A stretch of DNA of 64,000 nucleotides. It comes from Mycobacterium aquaticum. GTDB lineage: Bacteria; Actinomycetota; Actinomycetes; Mycobacteriales; Mycobacteriaceae. Shown piece after piece: positions 26,506 to 35,471 of this stretch. Both the position numbers and the translations under genes were made by a program. Position 1 is the stretch's first letter. Each line of letters starts with the position of its first letter. The stretch spans positions 1-64,000 of the forward strand of contig NZ_MVHF01000004.1 in assembly GCF_002086485.1 (NCBI RefSeq), written 5' to 3'. Under the pieces are notes generated by a model. It ran no database searches. It saw nothing but the letters and a program-made list of their open reading frames with translations, and was not told the DNA's origin.

Positions 26506-27531
26506 TCAGAACCCCGAGCCGTGCACCTCGTGCCCGGGCTTCTCCGCGGCGAGCCCGCGATAGGCATCCTCGACCGTCGCGCCATGGTTGATCACCCCGT
26601 CGACCTCACGGGCGATGGGCATGTTCAGGCCGTACTTCTCGGCGAACTCCATGATCACGCTCGCGGCCTTGACGCCCTCGGCCACCTGGTTCATCGAGGC
26701 GATGATCTCGTCGATCTTCTTGCCCTGGCCGAGCTGTTCGCCGACGTGCCGGTTGCGGCTGCGCTGCGATGTGCAGGTGACGATGAGGTCACCCATGCCC
26801 GCCAGGCCGGCGAAGGTGTCGCGATGGCCGCCCATGGCCTCGCCGAGCTTGGACATCTCCCGGACCGCCCTGGCCATCACCATGGCCCGGGTGTTCTCCC
26901 CGATGCCCAGCGAATACCCCATGCCGACCGAGATCGCATACACGTTCTTCAGCGCCCCTGCCATCTCGACGCCGATGACGTCGTCGGTCGTGTAGGTGCG
27001 GAAACGCTTGGTGCGGAACAACTCTGCCAGCTTAGCTGCCAGATGCTGATCGGGCATGGCCAGTACCGCGGCTGCGGCGTAGCCCTCGGCGACCTCGCGC
27101 GCGATGTTGGGTCCGGCCAGGATTCCGGCCGGATGCCCGGGCAGCACCTCGTCGACGATCTGGCTCATCCGCATGTTGGTGCCCTGCTCCAGGCCCTTGA
27201 CCAGGGACACCACCGGAACCCATGGCCGCAGCTCCTTCGCCAGCTCCTGCAGCACACCGCGGAAACCGTGCGACGGCACGCCCATCACGATCACGTCGGC
27301 GCAGTTGGCCGCCTCGGAGAAATCATGGGTGGCGCGAAGGCTTTCCGGCAGCACCACCTCGTCGCCCAGATACCGCGAGTTGCGGTGATTCTCGTTGATG
27401 TCGGTAGCGGTCTCGTCCGAGCGCACCCACTGCAACGTCGGGCCCCGTCTTGCGCAGATCGAAGCCACCGTGGTGCCCCACGAGCCTCCACCGAGGACGA
27501 CGACGTTCGGTTCGCGTTGCGCTGGTGCCAT
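26506..27531 (-). CDS. gpsA: NAD(P)-dependent glycerol-3-phosphate dehydrogenase
   Basis: This 341-residue enzyme reduces dihydroxyacetone phosphate to sn-glycerol 3-phosphate for phospholipid synthesis. Marks are the Rossmann GGGSWGTT near residues 14-21, VVSLVKGLEQGT (near 110), and the catalytic lysine region VEMAGALKNVYAISVGMGYS. The C-terminal domain carries GLAGMGDLIVTCTS and SRNRHVG. It is the same length as Rv0564c (gpdA1), which in M. tuberculosis lies next to htpX; here about 9.5 kb of other genes separates them. Confidence 0.92.
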   Translation of the reverse strand: MAPAQREPNVVVLGGGSWGTTVASICARRGPTLQWVRSDETATDINENHRNSRYLGDEVVLPESLRATHDFSEAANCADVIVMGVPSHGFRGVLQELAKELRPWVPVVSLVKGLEQGTNMRMSQIVDEVLPGHPAGILAGPNIAREVAEGYAAAAVLAMPDQHLAAKLAELFRTKRFRTYTTDDVIGVEMAGALKNVYAISVGMGYSLGIGENTRAMVMARAVREMSKLGEAMGGHRDTFAGLAGMGDLIVTCTSQRSRNRHVGEQLGQGKKIDEIIASMNQVAEGVKAASVIMEFAEKYGLNMPIAREVDGVINHGATVEDAYRGLAAEKPGHEVHGSGF

Positions 27532-27583
27532 GGCGATCAGACTAGGTCGGCGGCGGCGGCCTGGGACGCGATTCGGTTGCTGG

Positions 27584-28798
27584 TTACGCAGGTCCCTGGT
27601 TCTGGGCCCGCAGTGATCGAGCTCCGATGGCGGCTGCGGTGAGGCACGCCAGCGCGACGGCCGCGGCGAACCACGGGAACACCGTGGCCAGGTCCCATCG
27701 GGTGGCCGCCCAGCCGGCGAGCAGCGTCGGCACCGCCATCGCGGTGTAGGCGAGTACGTAGAACGCCGACATGGTCTCGCCACGCTGATCGGCGGGCACC
27801 ACATGCGACAGGTGACGCAGCGAGCCACCGAACCCGAGCCCGAACGTCGCGCCCAGCAGCGCGGCGGCCACGAACACCAGTGGCCAGGAATGGGTCAGCA
27901 GCACCGGCACGGTCAGCAGCAAGGTGACGGCCATGCCGACGTCGCCGGCGATCGCCGCGCGGTGCGCCGGGATCCGGGTGGCCGCCAGCTGTGCGATCGC
28001 GGCGGCGAAGGCGGTGACGCCGACGACCCCGCCGCCGAACAGCAGGTTGTCGATGTGGGTCTGGTGCGCCGCCAGTGACGGGTACAGCGACAGCAGGACG
28101 CCGAGCACCGACCAGGACGCCATCGCGCCGATCGCCGAGAACCAGAAGTCGGACCGGATATCCTGAGCCACTGCGGGTTTGGAGATGCGGATCGGGCCGG
28201 ATGGGCGCACGGTGTGCGTTTCGCGCAAGGCCACCACGCCGACGCCGAGGATGGCGCACAACACCGCGACGACGGCGTACGGCGTGCGCAGCGGATGCGG
28301 GGCGTACTGGGCCAGGAGCGCGGAGCCGACGATCGCGACGGTCATCCCGATGTTGAACGCGACGCCGCTGAGTTGTCCGGATCGCACGCCGTGCTGTGGC
28401 CGCAGGTCGAGCAGGGCAGCCGCGGCGACCACGACGATCGAGCCCACCGCAGCGCCATGGATGGCCCGCGCCACGAGCAGCAGCGTCATGTTGTCGGCCG
28501 CGAGGAAGACGCCGAGCCCGGCGATCATCGCGACGAGCGCGCCCAGCAGCACGGGTTTGCGGCCGACCACGTCGGAGATCCGGCCCGAGATCAACACCGC
28601 GCCCAGCGCGGCCACCGCGTACACCGCGAACACGATGGTGGTCGCCAGCGGAGTCAGGTGCCAGACCGTCTCGTACAGCCCGTACAGCGGCGCAGGCAGG
28701 CCGGACACACCGAGCGCGACACCGCATAAGACCAGCAGTAGCGGATACGCCCATCGCTGAGCGTCACTGCCGACAGTGCGGTCTGCTTCCAGCGTCAC
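27584..28798 (-). CDS. MFS transporter
   Basis: This 404-residue protein has about twelve transmembrane helices. The MFS loop 2-3 motif reads GRISDVVGRKPVLLGA, with a related loop after helix 8. It is probably a drug or metabolite exporter. GTG at 28798 follows GGGAG; the upstream ATG at 28870 would run the frame through both operator palindromes and is rejected. It is divergent from an ArsR-type regulator, and the two palindromes in between suggest repression. Confidence 0.85.
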   Translation of the reverse strand: MTLEADRTVGSDAQRWAYPLLLVLCGVALGVSGLPAPLYGLYETVWHLTPLATTIVFAVYAVAALGAVLISGRISDVVGRKPVLLGALVAMIAGLGVFLAADNMTLLLVARAIHGAAVGSIVVVAAAALLDLRPQHGVRSGQLSGVAFNIGMTVAIVGSALLAQYAPHPLRTPYAVVAVLCAILGVGVVALRETHTVRPSGPIRISKPAVAQDIRSDFWFSAIGAMASWSVLGVLLSLYPSLAAHQTHIDNLLFGGGVVGVTAFAAAIAQLAATRIPAHRAAIAGDVGMAVTLLLTVPVLLTHSWPLVFVAAALLGATFGLGFGGSLRHLSHVVPADQRGETMSAFYVLAYTAMAVPTLLAGWAATRWDLATVFPWFAAAVALACLTAAAIGARSLRAQNQGPA

Positions 28799-28815
28799 CG
28801 GGACTCCCGTGGGGT

Positions 28816-28837
28816 AAGTTTGATGTTCATCGAACTT
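28816..28837. promoter_or_regulatory. operator-like imperfect palindrome 1 (MFS / ArsR pair)
   Basis: AAGTTTGATG (28816-28825), two central bases, then CATCGAACTT (28828-28837): symmetrical except for one mismatch. It lies 18 bp upstream of the MFS start and shares the GTTTGATG half-site with the second palindrome. Confidence 0.6.
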
Positions 28838-28853
28838 CGATGAGGCTACCCGG

Positions 28854-28873
28854 GGTTTGATGATGATCAAACC
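28854..28873. promoter_or_regulatory. operator-like perfect palindrome 2 (MFS / ArsR pair)
   Basis: GGTTTGAT (28854-28861) and ATCAAACC (28866-28873) flank GATG. It lies 28 bp before the regulator start, 38 bp from palindrome 1 start-to-start. Winged-helix dimers of the ArsR/SmtB type bind sites of this form. Confidence 0.65.
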
Positions 28874-28900
28874 GAATTATCGCGTGATGGAGGGCACAGC

Positions 28901-29230
28901 ATGGTTCAGGCGCAGTCGGCCGAGCCGGTCCGGCACCCTGTCGCGCCCCTTCGGCAGGTGCTGTGCGCACTGCAGGACCCGGTGCGGTTGGAGATGGTGC
29001 GCCGGCTCCACAACGCCGCGCGGCCGGTGAGGTGCGCGGAGCTCTACGACGGCATCAACAAATCGACGGCCACCCATCACTTCAACATTCTGCGTGACGC
29101 AGGGATCATCGAGCGCGAGCCCGTCGAGGGGCACACGCATCAGCGCCTGCGCATCGAAGACGTCGACGACGCGATCCCCGGCCTTTTGGATTCTGTTGTG
29201 GCGCAAGCCAATCGTGAGGCGCTCAGCTGA
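28901..29230 (+). CDS. ArsR-type winged-helix regulator
   Basis: This 109-residue protein has a single winged-helix domain: ALQDPVRLEMVRRLHNAARP (about 23-42), recognition region NKSTATHHFNILRDAGIIER (about 53-72) and wing EPVEGHTHQRLRIED. No metal-binding cysteine pairs are present, so it is not a metal sensor of the classic type. It is probably the repressor of the divergent MFS exporter and of itself. The last 8 bp overlap the convergent ferredoxin gene. Confidence 0.82.
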   Translation: MVQAQSAEPVRHPVAPLRQVLCALQDPVRLEMVRRLHNAARPVRCAELYDGINKSTATHHFNILRDAGIIEREPVEGHTHQRLRIEDVDDAIPGLLDSVVAQANREALS

Positions 29231-29564
29231 TCAGCGGCGCACCACGGTTCCCCAGCGTCGGCCCGATGGCCTTCCGTGCGCCGGGCGTGCGACCCTTGCC
29301 CCATCCGATCTGCTCGCGGTAACTGCCGAGCAGGCCGCTGGTGGCCAGCGCGTGCTCGTCGGCCGACGGCGTCGGCGTGGTGAACGGGGATACGTACAGC
29401 GCGTCGACCGGGCAGTTGGCCTCGCACTGGAAACACGTCTGGCAATCAGAATGCCTGCTGATCACCGGTATTCCGGCCGGCCCGCGGTCGAAGACGTTGG
29501 TGGGGCAGACCTCGATGCACTTGTCGCAGGAGATGCACCGCTGCGCTGAGACGACCTCGATCAC
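29223..29564 (-). CDS. 2x[4Fe-4S] ferredoxin, AprB-like
   Basis: This 113-residue protein has two perfect C-x2-C-x2-C-x3-C clusters: C10, C13, C16, C20 and C41, C44, C47, C51. A C-terminal extension of about 60 residues follows. The GTG at 29564 overlaps the stop of the upstream FAD oxidoreductase frame by GTGA, so the two are translationally coupled partners. The pairing resembles AprBA (adenylylsulfate reductase). Given the divergent sulfonate-type importer and monooxygenase, it is probably an electron carrier in sulfur-compound metabolism (inference). Confidence 0.8.
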   Translation of the reverse strand: MIEVVSAQRCISCDKCIEVCPTNVFDRGPAGIPVISRHSDCQTCFQCEANCPVDALYVSPFTTPTPSADEHALATSGLLGSYREQIGWGKGRTPGARKAIGPTLGNRGAPLIS

Positions 29565-31141
29565 GAGGCCATGCCCGCGGTCGTCGGTATCGGTTCGGGT
29601 CGCACCCAGATGTCGTCGAGACCACCCGTGATGAGCCGACGGTGTTGAGCCGGGTCCTGATCGGGGAAATCGAGCCGTTTGGCCATGCCGCGCGTCTCGG
29701 TGCGAGCCAGGGCGGCGGTGTACATCCACCGGGCGTGCGCGGCCATCGCCGCGGCCTCTCGCGTCCTGAACCGCAATTAGCCATCGCCGGAGAGTGATTC
29801 GCGTACCGAGGCCCAGATGCCGTCCAGCGCGGCGAGCGCCTTGGTCAGCACGGGACCGCGCCGTAGGTAGTTCTTGTCGTAGGGCAACACTTCGCGCTGC
29901 ACGGCGGTGACGACGGCTCGGTGATCGGTGCTGCGGCGGGATCCGGTGGGGCGGACCCCGCCGCAGCCGATCGGGTGCAGCCGTCGCGACTGCGCTTGCG
30001 GCCCAAGGCTGCGCGCGTGGCGCGCGGCACCGCGTCCGGCCCACGTGCCCGACGACATCGCCCATGCCGCGTTATGGCTGCCCCCGCCGGTGAACCCGCC
30101 GCAGATCAACTCGCGCGTCGCGGCATCGCCGGCCGCGTACAGGCCGGGGACCGTCGTCGCGCAATCGTCGGTGACGACGCGGATTCCGCCGGTGCCGCGC
30201 ACGGTGCCCTCGGCGAGCAACGTGACCGCGAATTTCTGCGTGAACGGGTCGATGCCCATCCGGTCGAAGGTCAGGAAGAAGTTCGGCTGCGCGCGGCGCA
30301 TCGCATCCCGATCAGCCGGGGCTGCCCGGTCCAGTTGGCAGAACACCTTGTCGCGCAGCAGTTCAGCGGCGATGGGGGAGCGCTGCTGGCTGCTGGCGCC
30401 GTCCAGCACGCTGCCGTCGGAGCGGTAGAACGTGGCGAAGTGATAGAAGGCCGTCTTGGTCACCGACGTGCCTGCGGGGGCGATGCCGTAGGCGTTGGAG
30501 AATTCCATGCCGGACAGTTCTGCCCCGGCCTCCACCGCGAACAGTGCGCCGTCGCCGGTGTTGACGTCACAGCCCAGTGCTTTGGATTGGAAGGCACAGC
30601 CGCCGGTCGCGGCGACGACCGCGCCGGCCCGCACCCGGAAGTCCCGCCGGGCCTGCCTGCGGTAGCCCGCTGCGCCGGAGACCGCACCCTCGGCATCGAC
30701 GAGCAACTCGGTGACGGGACTGTGGTCGAGGATCCGAACACCCGCGCGTTTGACCAGAATGCGCATCCGGCGCATGTACTCGGGCCCCTGCAAGCCATTG
30801 CGCAATTGCGTACCGTCAGCAGCCGTCGGAAACGGGAATCGTGCGATGTCGGCCAATTCATTGACCCGGGCATAGGTTTCGTCGAGCACCCGCACCGACC
30901 ACCGGTGATCGGCAAGATGGCCACCGAGCGCCGCCCTCGCGGCGATGGCCGCCTCACGTTCGGCGGGGCCAGGGCGGACGTACCAGACGCCGGTGCCGGC
31001 CGAGGCTGTCGCGCCGCTCGTGCCGCAGTAGCCCTTGTCGGCCAGCACGACGTCCGCGCCGTCACGTGCTGCGGTCAAGGCGGCCCAGGTTGCCGCCGGG
31101 CCACCGCCCACCACCAACACGTCCGCGACGAGATCGAGCAT
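29561..31141 (-). pseudogene. FAD-dependent oxidoreductase (fumarate reductase/AprA-like), interrupted by in-frame TAA
   Basis: The first part (31141 to 29780) encodes a flavoprotein with LVVGGGPAATWAALTAARDG, GTSGATASAGTG and a GLYAAGDAAT motif. At 29777-29779 a single TAA stops the frame. The next codons in the same frame continue (LRFRTREAAAMAAHARWMYT...RTETRGMAKRLDFP) with the expected C-terminal domain of this family, to a stop at 29561 that overlaps the ferredoxin start. No frame change is needed, so one nonsense change splits an otherwise intact gene of about 525 residues. It may be inactive, read through, or a sequence error. Start 31141 (MLDLVADVL) is uncertain; a GTG at 31189 is in frame. 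Confidence 0.7.
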
Positions 31142-31314
31142 GCCTCGACGGTGGCAGATATCGAAAGTGATTGTCAGGGTTGTGCTCACGCCAACCGGAA
31201 CTGTTCTTCGAGGAGGTGAGGTTTGACTCCGCGCGAGATTAAGGGGTTACCCCGCAGATGTTCGTTGTCACCATGGGCGAGGTGTACCGGCAGTTGCACA
31301 GGGGGAGAACCGTC

Positions 31315-32379
31315 ATGCGGTCAACACGATCCAGGTCCGTTGCCGTGGCATTCGTGGCGCTGGCACTACTTCTCGCTGCGTGTGGCTCGTCCGGCGGTGC
31401 GGCCCGCAGTGCCGACGGCAAGACCGTGGTGCGTTATCAGGGCTGGGCCGGCGAGGTCGAGTTCCAGGAACTCGCCGAGGAACTCGGCTACTACAAGAAC
31501 ATCAAGCTCGACTGGGTCGGCAACACCACGAGCGGCCCGCAGGACATCCAGTCCGTGGCCACCGGGGACATCGATGTGGGCTCGGCGTTCAACGGGGCAG
31601 TGGTCAAGCTCAATGCGGCGGGCGCACCGATCACCTCGGTGCTGAGCTCATACGGCGCCGACGAGGACGAGTACACGGGCTATTACGTTTTGGCCGACAG
31701 CCCGATCCACACGGCACGGGATCTGATCGGCAAGAAGGTCGGGATGAACACTCTCGGCGCCCATCACGAGTTCCTCACCCGGGAATGGCTGGCCGAGCAA
31801 GGCCTGACCAACGACGAGATCAAGACCGTCACCCTGACCGTGGTGCCGCCCGTCAACACTGAACAAGCGTTGCGGGAAAAGCAGATCGACGTCGCCGCAC
31901 TCAACACCATCTGGCGTGAGACGGCGACCGAACGTGGCGGCATCAGACCACTGTTCACCGACAAGTCGCTGTTCGGCGCGTTCAGCTACGGCACCTATGT
32001 GATGCGCGACGACTTCATCGCCAAGAACAAAGAAGCCGCAGCAGATTTCGTACAGGGCACCGCCCGGGCTATTCGCTGGGCCCAGATCACCCCACGTGAC
32101 CAGGTCGTGGCCAAGTTCCACGAGATCATCAACAAGCGCAACCGCAACGAGGACACCAAGACCATCGAGTACTGGCGTAGCTCCGGTATCCCGGTGCCGG
32201 GCGCGGTGATCGCCGAGCGCGAGTTGCAGATCTGGATCGACTGGCTGGTCCGCAACGGTGAACTCAAGGACGGTCAGCTCAAGGCGAAAGACCTGTACAC
32301 CAACGAGTTCAATCCGTACGCCAACGGAACCTATCCCGCGGACGGCGGTCCCGACGGCCGAGCACTGGCGCAGAAATGA
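31315..32379 (+). CDS. ABC transporter substrate-binding lipoprotein, SsuA/TauA/NMT1 type
   Basis: This 354-residue lipoprotein has a signal peptide with lipobox LLLAAC (Cys near residue 22). The mature protein is a periplasmic-binding fold of the aliphatic sulfonate/nitrate/taurine class (VVRYQGWAGEVEFQELAEEL..., SVATGDIDVGSAFNGA). ATG at 31315 follows GGGGGAG by 7 nt. It is the first gene of an SsuABC-like operon; the stop overlaps the ATPase start by ATGA. The likely ligand is an organosulfonate or similar sulfur compound, inferred from class and from the downstream monooxygenase. Confidence 0.85.
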   Translation: MRSTRSRSVAVAFVALALLLAACGSSGGAARSADGKTVVRYQGWAGEVEFQELAEELGYYKNIKLDWVGNTTSGPQDIQSVATGDIDVGSAFNGAVVKLNAAGAPITSVLSSYGADEDEYTGYYVLADSPIHTARDLIGKKVGMNTLGAHHEFLTREWLAEQGLTNDEIKTVTLTVVPPVNTEQALREKQIDVAALNTIWRETATERGGIRPLFTDKSLFGAFSYGTYVMRDDFIAKNKEAAADFVQGTARAIRWAQITPRDQVVAKFHEIINKRNRNEDTKTIEYWRSSGIPVPGAVIAERELQIWIDWLVRNGELKDGQLKAKDLYTNEFNPYANGTYPADGGPDGRALAQK

Positions 32380-33179
32380 GCACGACACCGAAGTTGCAGC
32401 TGCGCAACGTCACCAAACAATTCGAGATCCGCGGCGATAAAGCTCGTTTCACCGCCATCGAGGACATCAGCCTCGAGCTGGCCGCCGGAGAGTTCCTGGT
32501 GTTGGTCGGGCCCAGCGGCTGCGGCAAGTCGACGCTGCTCGACCTGCTCGGCGGCCTGAGCGCACCCACGTCGGGGGAGATCCTGCTCGACGGACGACCG
32601 ATCACCGGACCGGGACTGGACCGCGGCATCGTGTTCCAGCAGTACGCGTTGCTGCCCTGGCGCACCGCCCGCAAGAACATCGAATTCGGGCTGGAAGCCA
32701 AGGGTTTACGAGCAGCCGAGCGCCGTCACCTGGCCGAGCATTACCTCGAACTGGTGGGGCTGCACGCCTTCGCTGATCGCTACCCGCATGAACTGTCGGG
32801 CGGCATGCGGCAACGCGTCGCGATCGCCCGCAGCCTGGCATTCGATCCCGAGGTGCTGTTGATGGACGAGCCGTTCGCCGCGCTCGACGCGCAGACCCGC
32901 GAATCGCTGCAAGGAGAGTTACTGCGGATCTGGCAGGCCACCGGCAAGACCATCCTGTTCATCACCCACGGCATCGACGAGGCGCTCTACCTCGGGCAGC
33001 GGGTCGCTGTTCTGACGTCACGGCCCGGCCGGGTCAAGACCGTCGTCGATGTCGACATCGACCGCAGCGCCGAGGATGTGCGGTCCAGTGCGGGCTTCCG
33101 CGCTCAGCGTCACCACATCTGGACCTTGCTGCACGACGAGGTGCAACGGGCACAGTCTCAGGAGGTTCAGCATGTCTAG
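32376..33179 (+). CDS. ABC transporter ATPase, SsuB/TauB type
   Basis: This 267-residue ATPase has Walker A GPSGCGKST (45-53), the Q-loop in IVFQQYALLPW, signature LSGGMRQRVAIARSLAFDP, Walker B VLLMDEPFAALD and the switch His in ILFITHGIDEA. The sequence style is that of nitrate/sulfonate/taurine importers. It overlaps both neighbours (ATGA with the binding protein, 8 bp with the permease). Confidence 0.9.
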   Translation: MSTTPKLQLRNVTKQFEIRGDKARFTAIEDISLELAAGEFLVLVGPSGCGKSTLLDLLGGLSAPTSGEILLDGRPITGPGLDRGIVFQQYALLPWRTARKNIEFGLEAKGLRAAERRHLAEHYLELVGLHAFADRYPHELSGGMRQRVAIARSLAFDPEVLLMDEPFAALDAQTRESLQGELLRIWQATGKTILFITHGIDEALYLGQRVAVLTSRPGRVKTVVDVDIDRSAEDVRSSAGFRAQRHHIWTLLHDEVQRAQSQEVQHV

Positions 33180-34014
33180 TGCCATCGCGCAAGCCGCCGC
33201 TCCCGTCGTCACCCAGCCCGCCCCGCCGGCGCCGTTGCCCTCGTCTCGGCGCACCGCGGCGGTGCTCTGGCGGGTGGTCCGCTACTCCAGCGCCGTAGCC
33301 GCTTTCCTGGCACTGTGGGAGGTGGCACCGCGAATCGGGCTGGTGGACAAGGTGTTCCTGCCGCCGTTCAGCAACGTCGCGGGCGCCTTGTTCGCGCTGG
33401 CCGCCAATGGTCAGCTCTGGGAGCATGTTTCGGCGAGTCTGTCGCGCGCACTGGTCGGCCTGCTCATCGCCATCGTCGTCAGCATCCCGCTGGGTGTGGC
33501 CATCGCGTGGTATCGACCAGTCGCCGAGTTCCTCAACCCGTTGCTGGAGCTCTTTCGCAATACCGCGGCGCTGGCCCTGCTGCCGGTGTTCGTGCTCATC
33601 CTCGGGATCGGGGAAACGTCCAAGGTCGCGCTCGTGATCTACGCGTCGGCCTTCCCGATCCTGCTCAACACCATCTCCGGGGTGCGCACCGTCGACCCGT
33701 TGTTGGTGAAATCGGCACGTTCCCTCGGCCTTTCCCCGGTGCGGTTGTTCCAGAAGGTGGTGCTGCCCGCCGCGGTGCCGACGATCTTCACCGGCCTGCG
33801 GATGGCGGCCGCCTCGTCGATCCTGGTGTTGATCGCCGCGGAAATGGTCGGTGCTAAGGCCGGGCTCGGCTATCTGATCACGGCGGCACAGCTGAACTTC
33901 CAGATCCCGAACATGTACGCCGGCATCGTCACCATCGCCCTCGTCGGGGTCGCCTTCAACGGTGTGCTCGTGGCGATCGAAGGGCGCCTTTCGGGCTGGC
34001 GTCACACCACATAG
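33172..34014 (+). CDS. ABC transporter permease, SsuC/TauC type
   Basis: This 280-residue BPD_transp_1 permease has a Pro/Ala-rich N-terminus and about six helices. The EAA loop lies near residues 178-197 (VKSARSLGLSPVRLFQKVVL). ATG at 33172 is placed by AGGAGG 6 nt upstream, inside the end of the ATPase gene. It completes the importer. Confidence 0.9.
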   Translation: MSSAIAQAAAPVVTQPAPPAPLPSSRRTAAVLWRVVRYSSAVAAFLALWEVAPRIGLVDKVFLPPFSNVAGALFALAANGQLWEHVSASLSRALVGLLIAIVVSIPLGVAIAWYRPVAEFLNPLLELFRNTAALALLPVFVLILGIGETSKVALVIYASAFPILLNTISGVRTVDPLLVKSARSLGLSPVRLFQKVVLPAAVPTIFTGLRMAAASSILVLIAAEMVGAKAGLGYLITAAQLNFQIPNMYAGIVTIALVGVAFNGVLVAIEGRLSGWRHTT

Positions 34015-34026
34015 AAGAGGAGTACC

Positions 34027-35418
34027 TTGCCGCGTCAACTGCATCTCAACGGCTTCCTGATGGGTGTCGGCCACCACGAAGCCGCGTGGCGACATCCGCG
34101 AACCGACAGCCGGAACCTCGTCAGCGTCAAGCACTTTCAGAATCTCGCACAGATCGCCGAACGCGGCCTGCTGGACTCGGTGTTCTTCGCCGACGGATTG
34201 GCCGTCGACCCGCGCGTCAAGCACAACATCCAGGCGATCTTCGAACCGATCACGCTGCTGACCGCGATCGCCTCCGCCACCGAGCACATCGGCCTGATCG
34301 CCACCGCGTCGACCGGGTACCTGCATCCCTATACGCTGGCTCGCAGTTTCGCCTCACTCGACCACATCAGCGGCGGCCGGGCCGGATGGAACATCGTCAC
34401 GTCGGCCGGGGCTGACGAGGCCGCCAACTTCGGTTTCGACGGCATTCCCGATCACGCCGGAAGATATCGGCGCGCAGCGGAATTCGTCGACATAGCCACG
34501 GCTTTGTGGGACAGCTGGGAGGACGATGCGCTGGTTCTCGACGAGGCCACGGGCATCTTCGCCGACCCCGCCAAGGTCCACTCGATCGACCATGCGGGGG
34601 AGCAGTTCACGGTGGCGGGCCCGCTCAACTCGCCTCGGTCGCCGCAGGGCAGGCCGCTGCTGGTTCAGGCGGGGTCGTCGGAAACCGGTAAGGATTTCGC
34701 GGCCCGCTACGCCGAGGCGATCTTCACTGCCCAGCGGTCGGTCGAGGAAGGGCGTGCGTTCTATCGCGATGTCAAGGCCCGTGCCGTCGGGTTTGGCCGC
34801 AGTGCCGAGGAGGTGTTGATCCTGCCCGGCATCGTCCCGTTCCTGGGGCCCACCGCCGAGGCCGCCCGCGAGCTGGAGCAGGAATTCACCGACCTCATCT
34901 CTCCGGAGTACTCGCTGCGCCAGCTGTCGCAGATGCTCGGCGTGGACCTCACGGCCCACGCTCTGGACGCCCCGCTGCCCCCGCTGCCGCCCATCGAGCA
35001 GATCCAGGGCAACAAGAGCCGCTATCAACTCGTCAAGGATCTGGCGGACCACGAAGCGCTGACAGTGCGGCAGTTGATCGCCAAGCTCGGTGGCGGCCGC
35101 GGTCACCGCACCATCGCCGGCACGCCCGAGCAAGTCGCCGACGATCTGCAGGAGTGGTTCACCGCAGGCGCCGCCGACGGGTTCAACATCATGCCGCCGT
35201 ATCTGCCCGGTGGTCTGGAGGACTTCGTCGAACAGGTGGTGCCGATCCTGCAACGGCGTGGGCTGTTCCGCACCGAGTACACCGCCACCACGCTGCGCGG
35301 CCACTACGGCCTCTCCCACCAGCCGAGCCGGTTCACCCTGCCTCGGCTGCATCGCTTGGGCATAACGCCTGGTCGCGCCGCTGAGCAGTCGACTAGCGCC
35401 ACATCGAGTCTGCGGTGA
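34027..35418 (+). CDS. FMN-dependent monooxygenase, NtaA/SnaA/DszA family
   Basis: This 463-residue flavin-dependent (bacterial luciferase-like) monooxygenase has marks of the NtaA/DszA branch: LNGFLMGVGHHEAAWRHP (start), LDSVFFADGL, LDHISGGRAGWNIVTSA and RPLLVQAGSSETGKDFAARY. Such enzymes use FMNH2 from a separate reductase to oxidise sulfones, sulfonates or chelators. With the SsuABC-like importer just upstream it should release sulfur from an imported compound. TTG start at 34027 is supported by GAGGAG 5-6 nt upstream. No flavin reductase gene is adjacent. Confidence 0.87.
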   Translation: MPRQLHLNGFLMGVGHHEAAWRHPRTDSRNLVSVKHFQNLAQIAERGLLDSVFFADGLAVDPRVKHNIQAIFEPITLLTAIASATEHIGLIATASTGYLHPYTLARSFASLDHISGGRAGWNIVTSAGADEAANFGFDGIPDHAGRYRRAAEFVDIATALWDSWEDDALVLDEATGIFADPAKVHSIDHAGEQFTVAGPLNSPRSPQGRPLLVQAGSSETGKDFAARYAEAIFTAQRSVEEGRAFYRDVKARAVGFGRSAEEVLILPGIVPFLGPTAEAARELEQEFTDLISPEYSLRQLSQMLGVDLTAHALDAPLPPLPPIEQIQGNKSRYQLVKDLADHEALTVRQLIAKLGGGRGHRTIAGTPEQVADDLQEWFTAGAADGFNIMPPYLPGGLEDFVEQVVPILQRRGLFRTEYTATTLRGHYGLSHQPSRFTLPRLHRLGITPGRAAEQSTSATSSLR

Positions 35419-35449
35419 GGGCACAAAACACCGAGAGGTGAGCGCCCTC
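35417..35449. terminator. terminator-like hairpin between convergent genes
   Basis: GAGGGC (35417-35422) pairs with GCCCTC (35444-35449) and an inner CACC/GGTG stem can extend it. It overlaps the monooxygenase stop and lies 23 bp from the convergent yajQ stop. Confidence 0.4.
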
Positions 35450-35471
35450 AACGCAGAATCAACGCGTCAGC

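Noticed and set aside
29446..29784. 112-codon minus-strand frame over the flavoprotein/ferredoxin junction
   Set aside because: Its translation is basic and Pro-rich; the real frames in this stretch are the flavoprotein C-terminus and the cysteine-patterned ferredoxin.
29777..31189. a frameshift in the FAD oxidoreductase
   Set aside because: The downstream remnant is in the same frame, directly after the TAA, so the lesion is a nonsense codon, not a frameshift.
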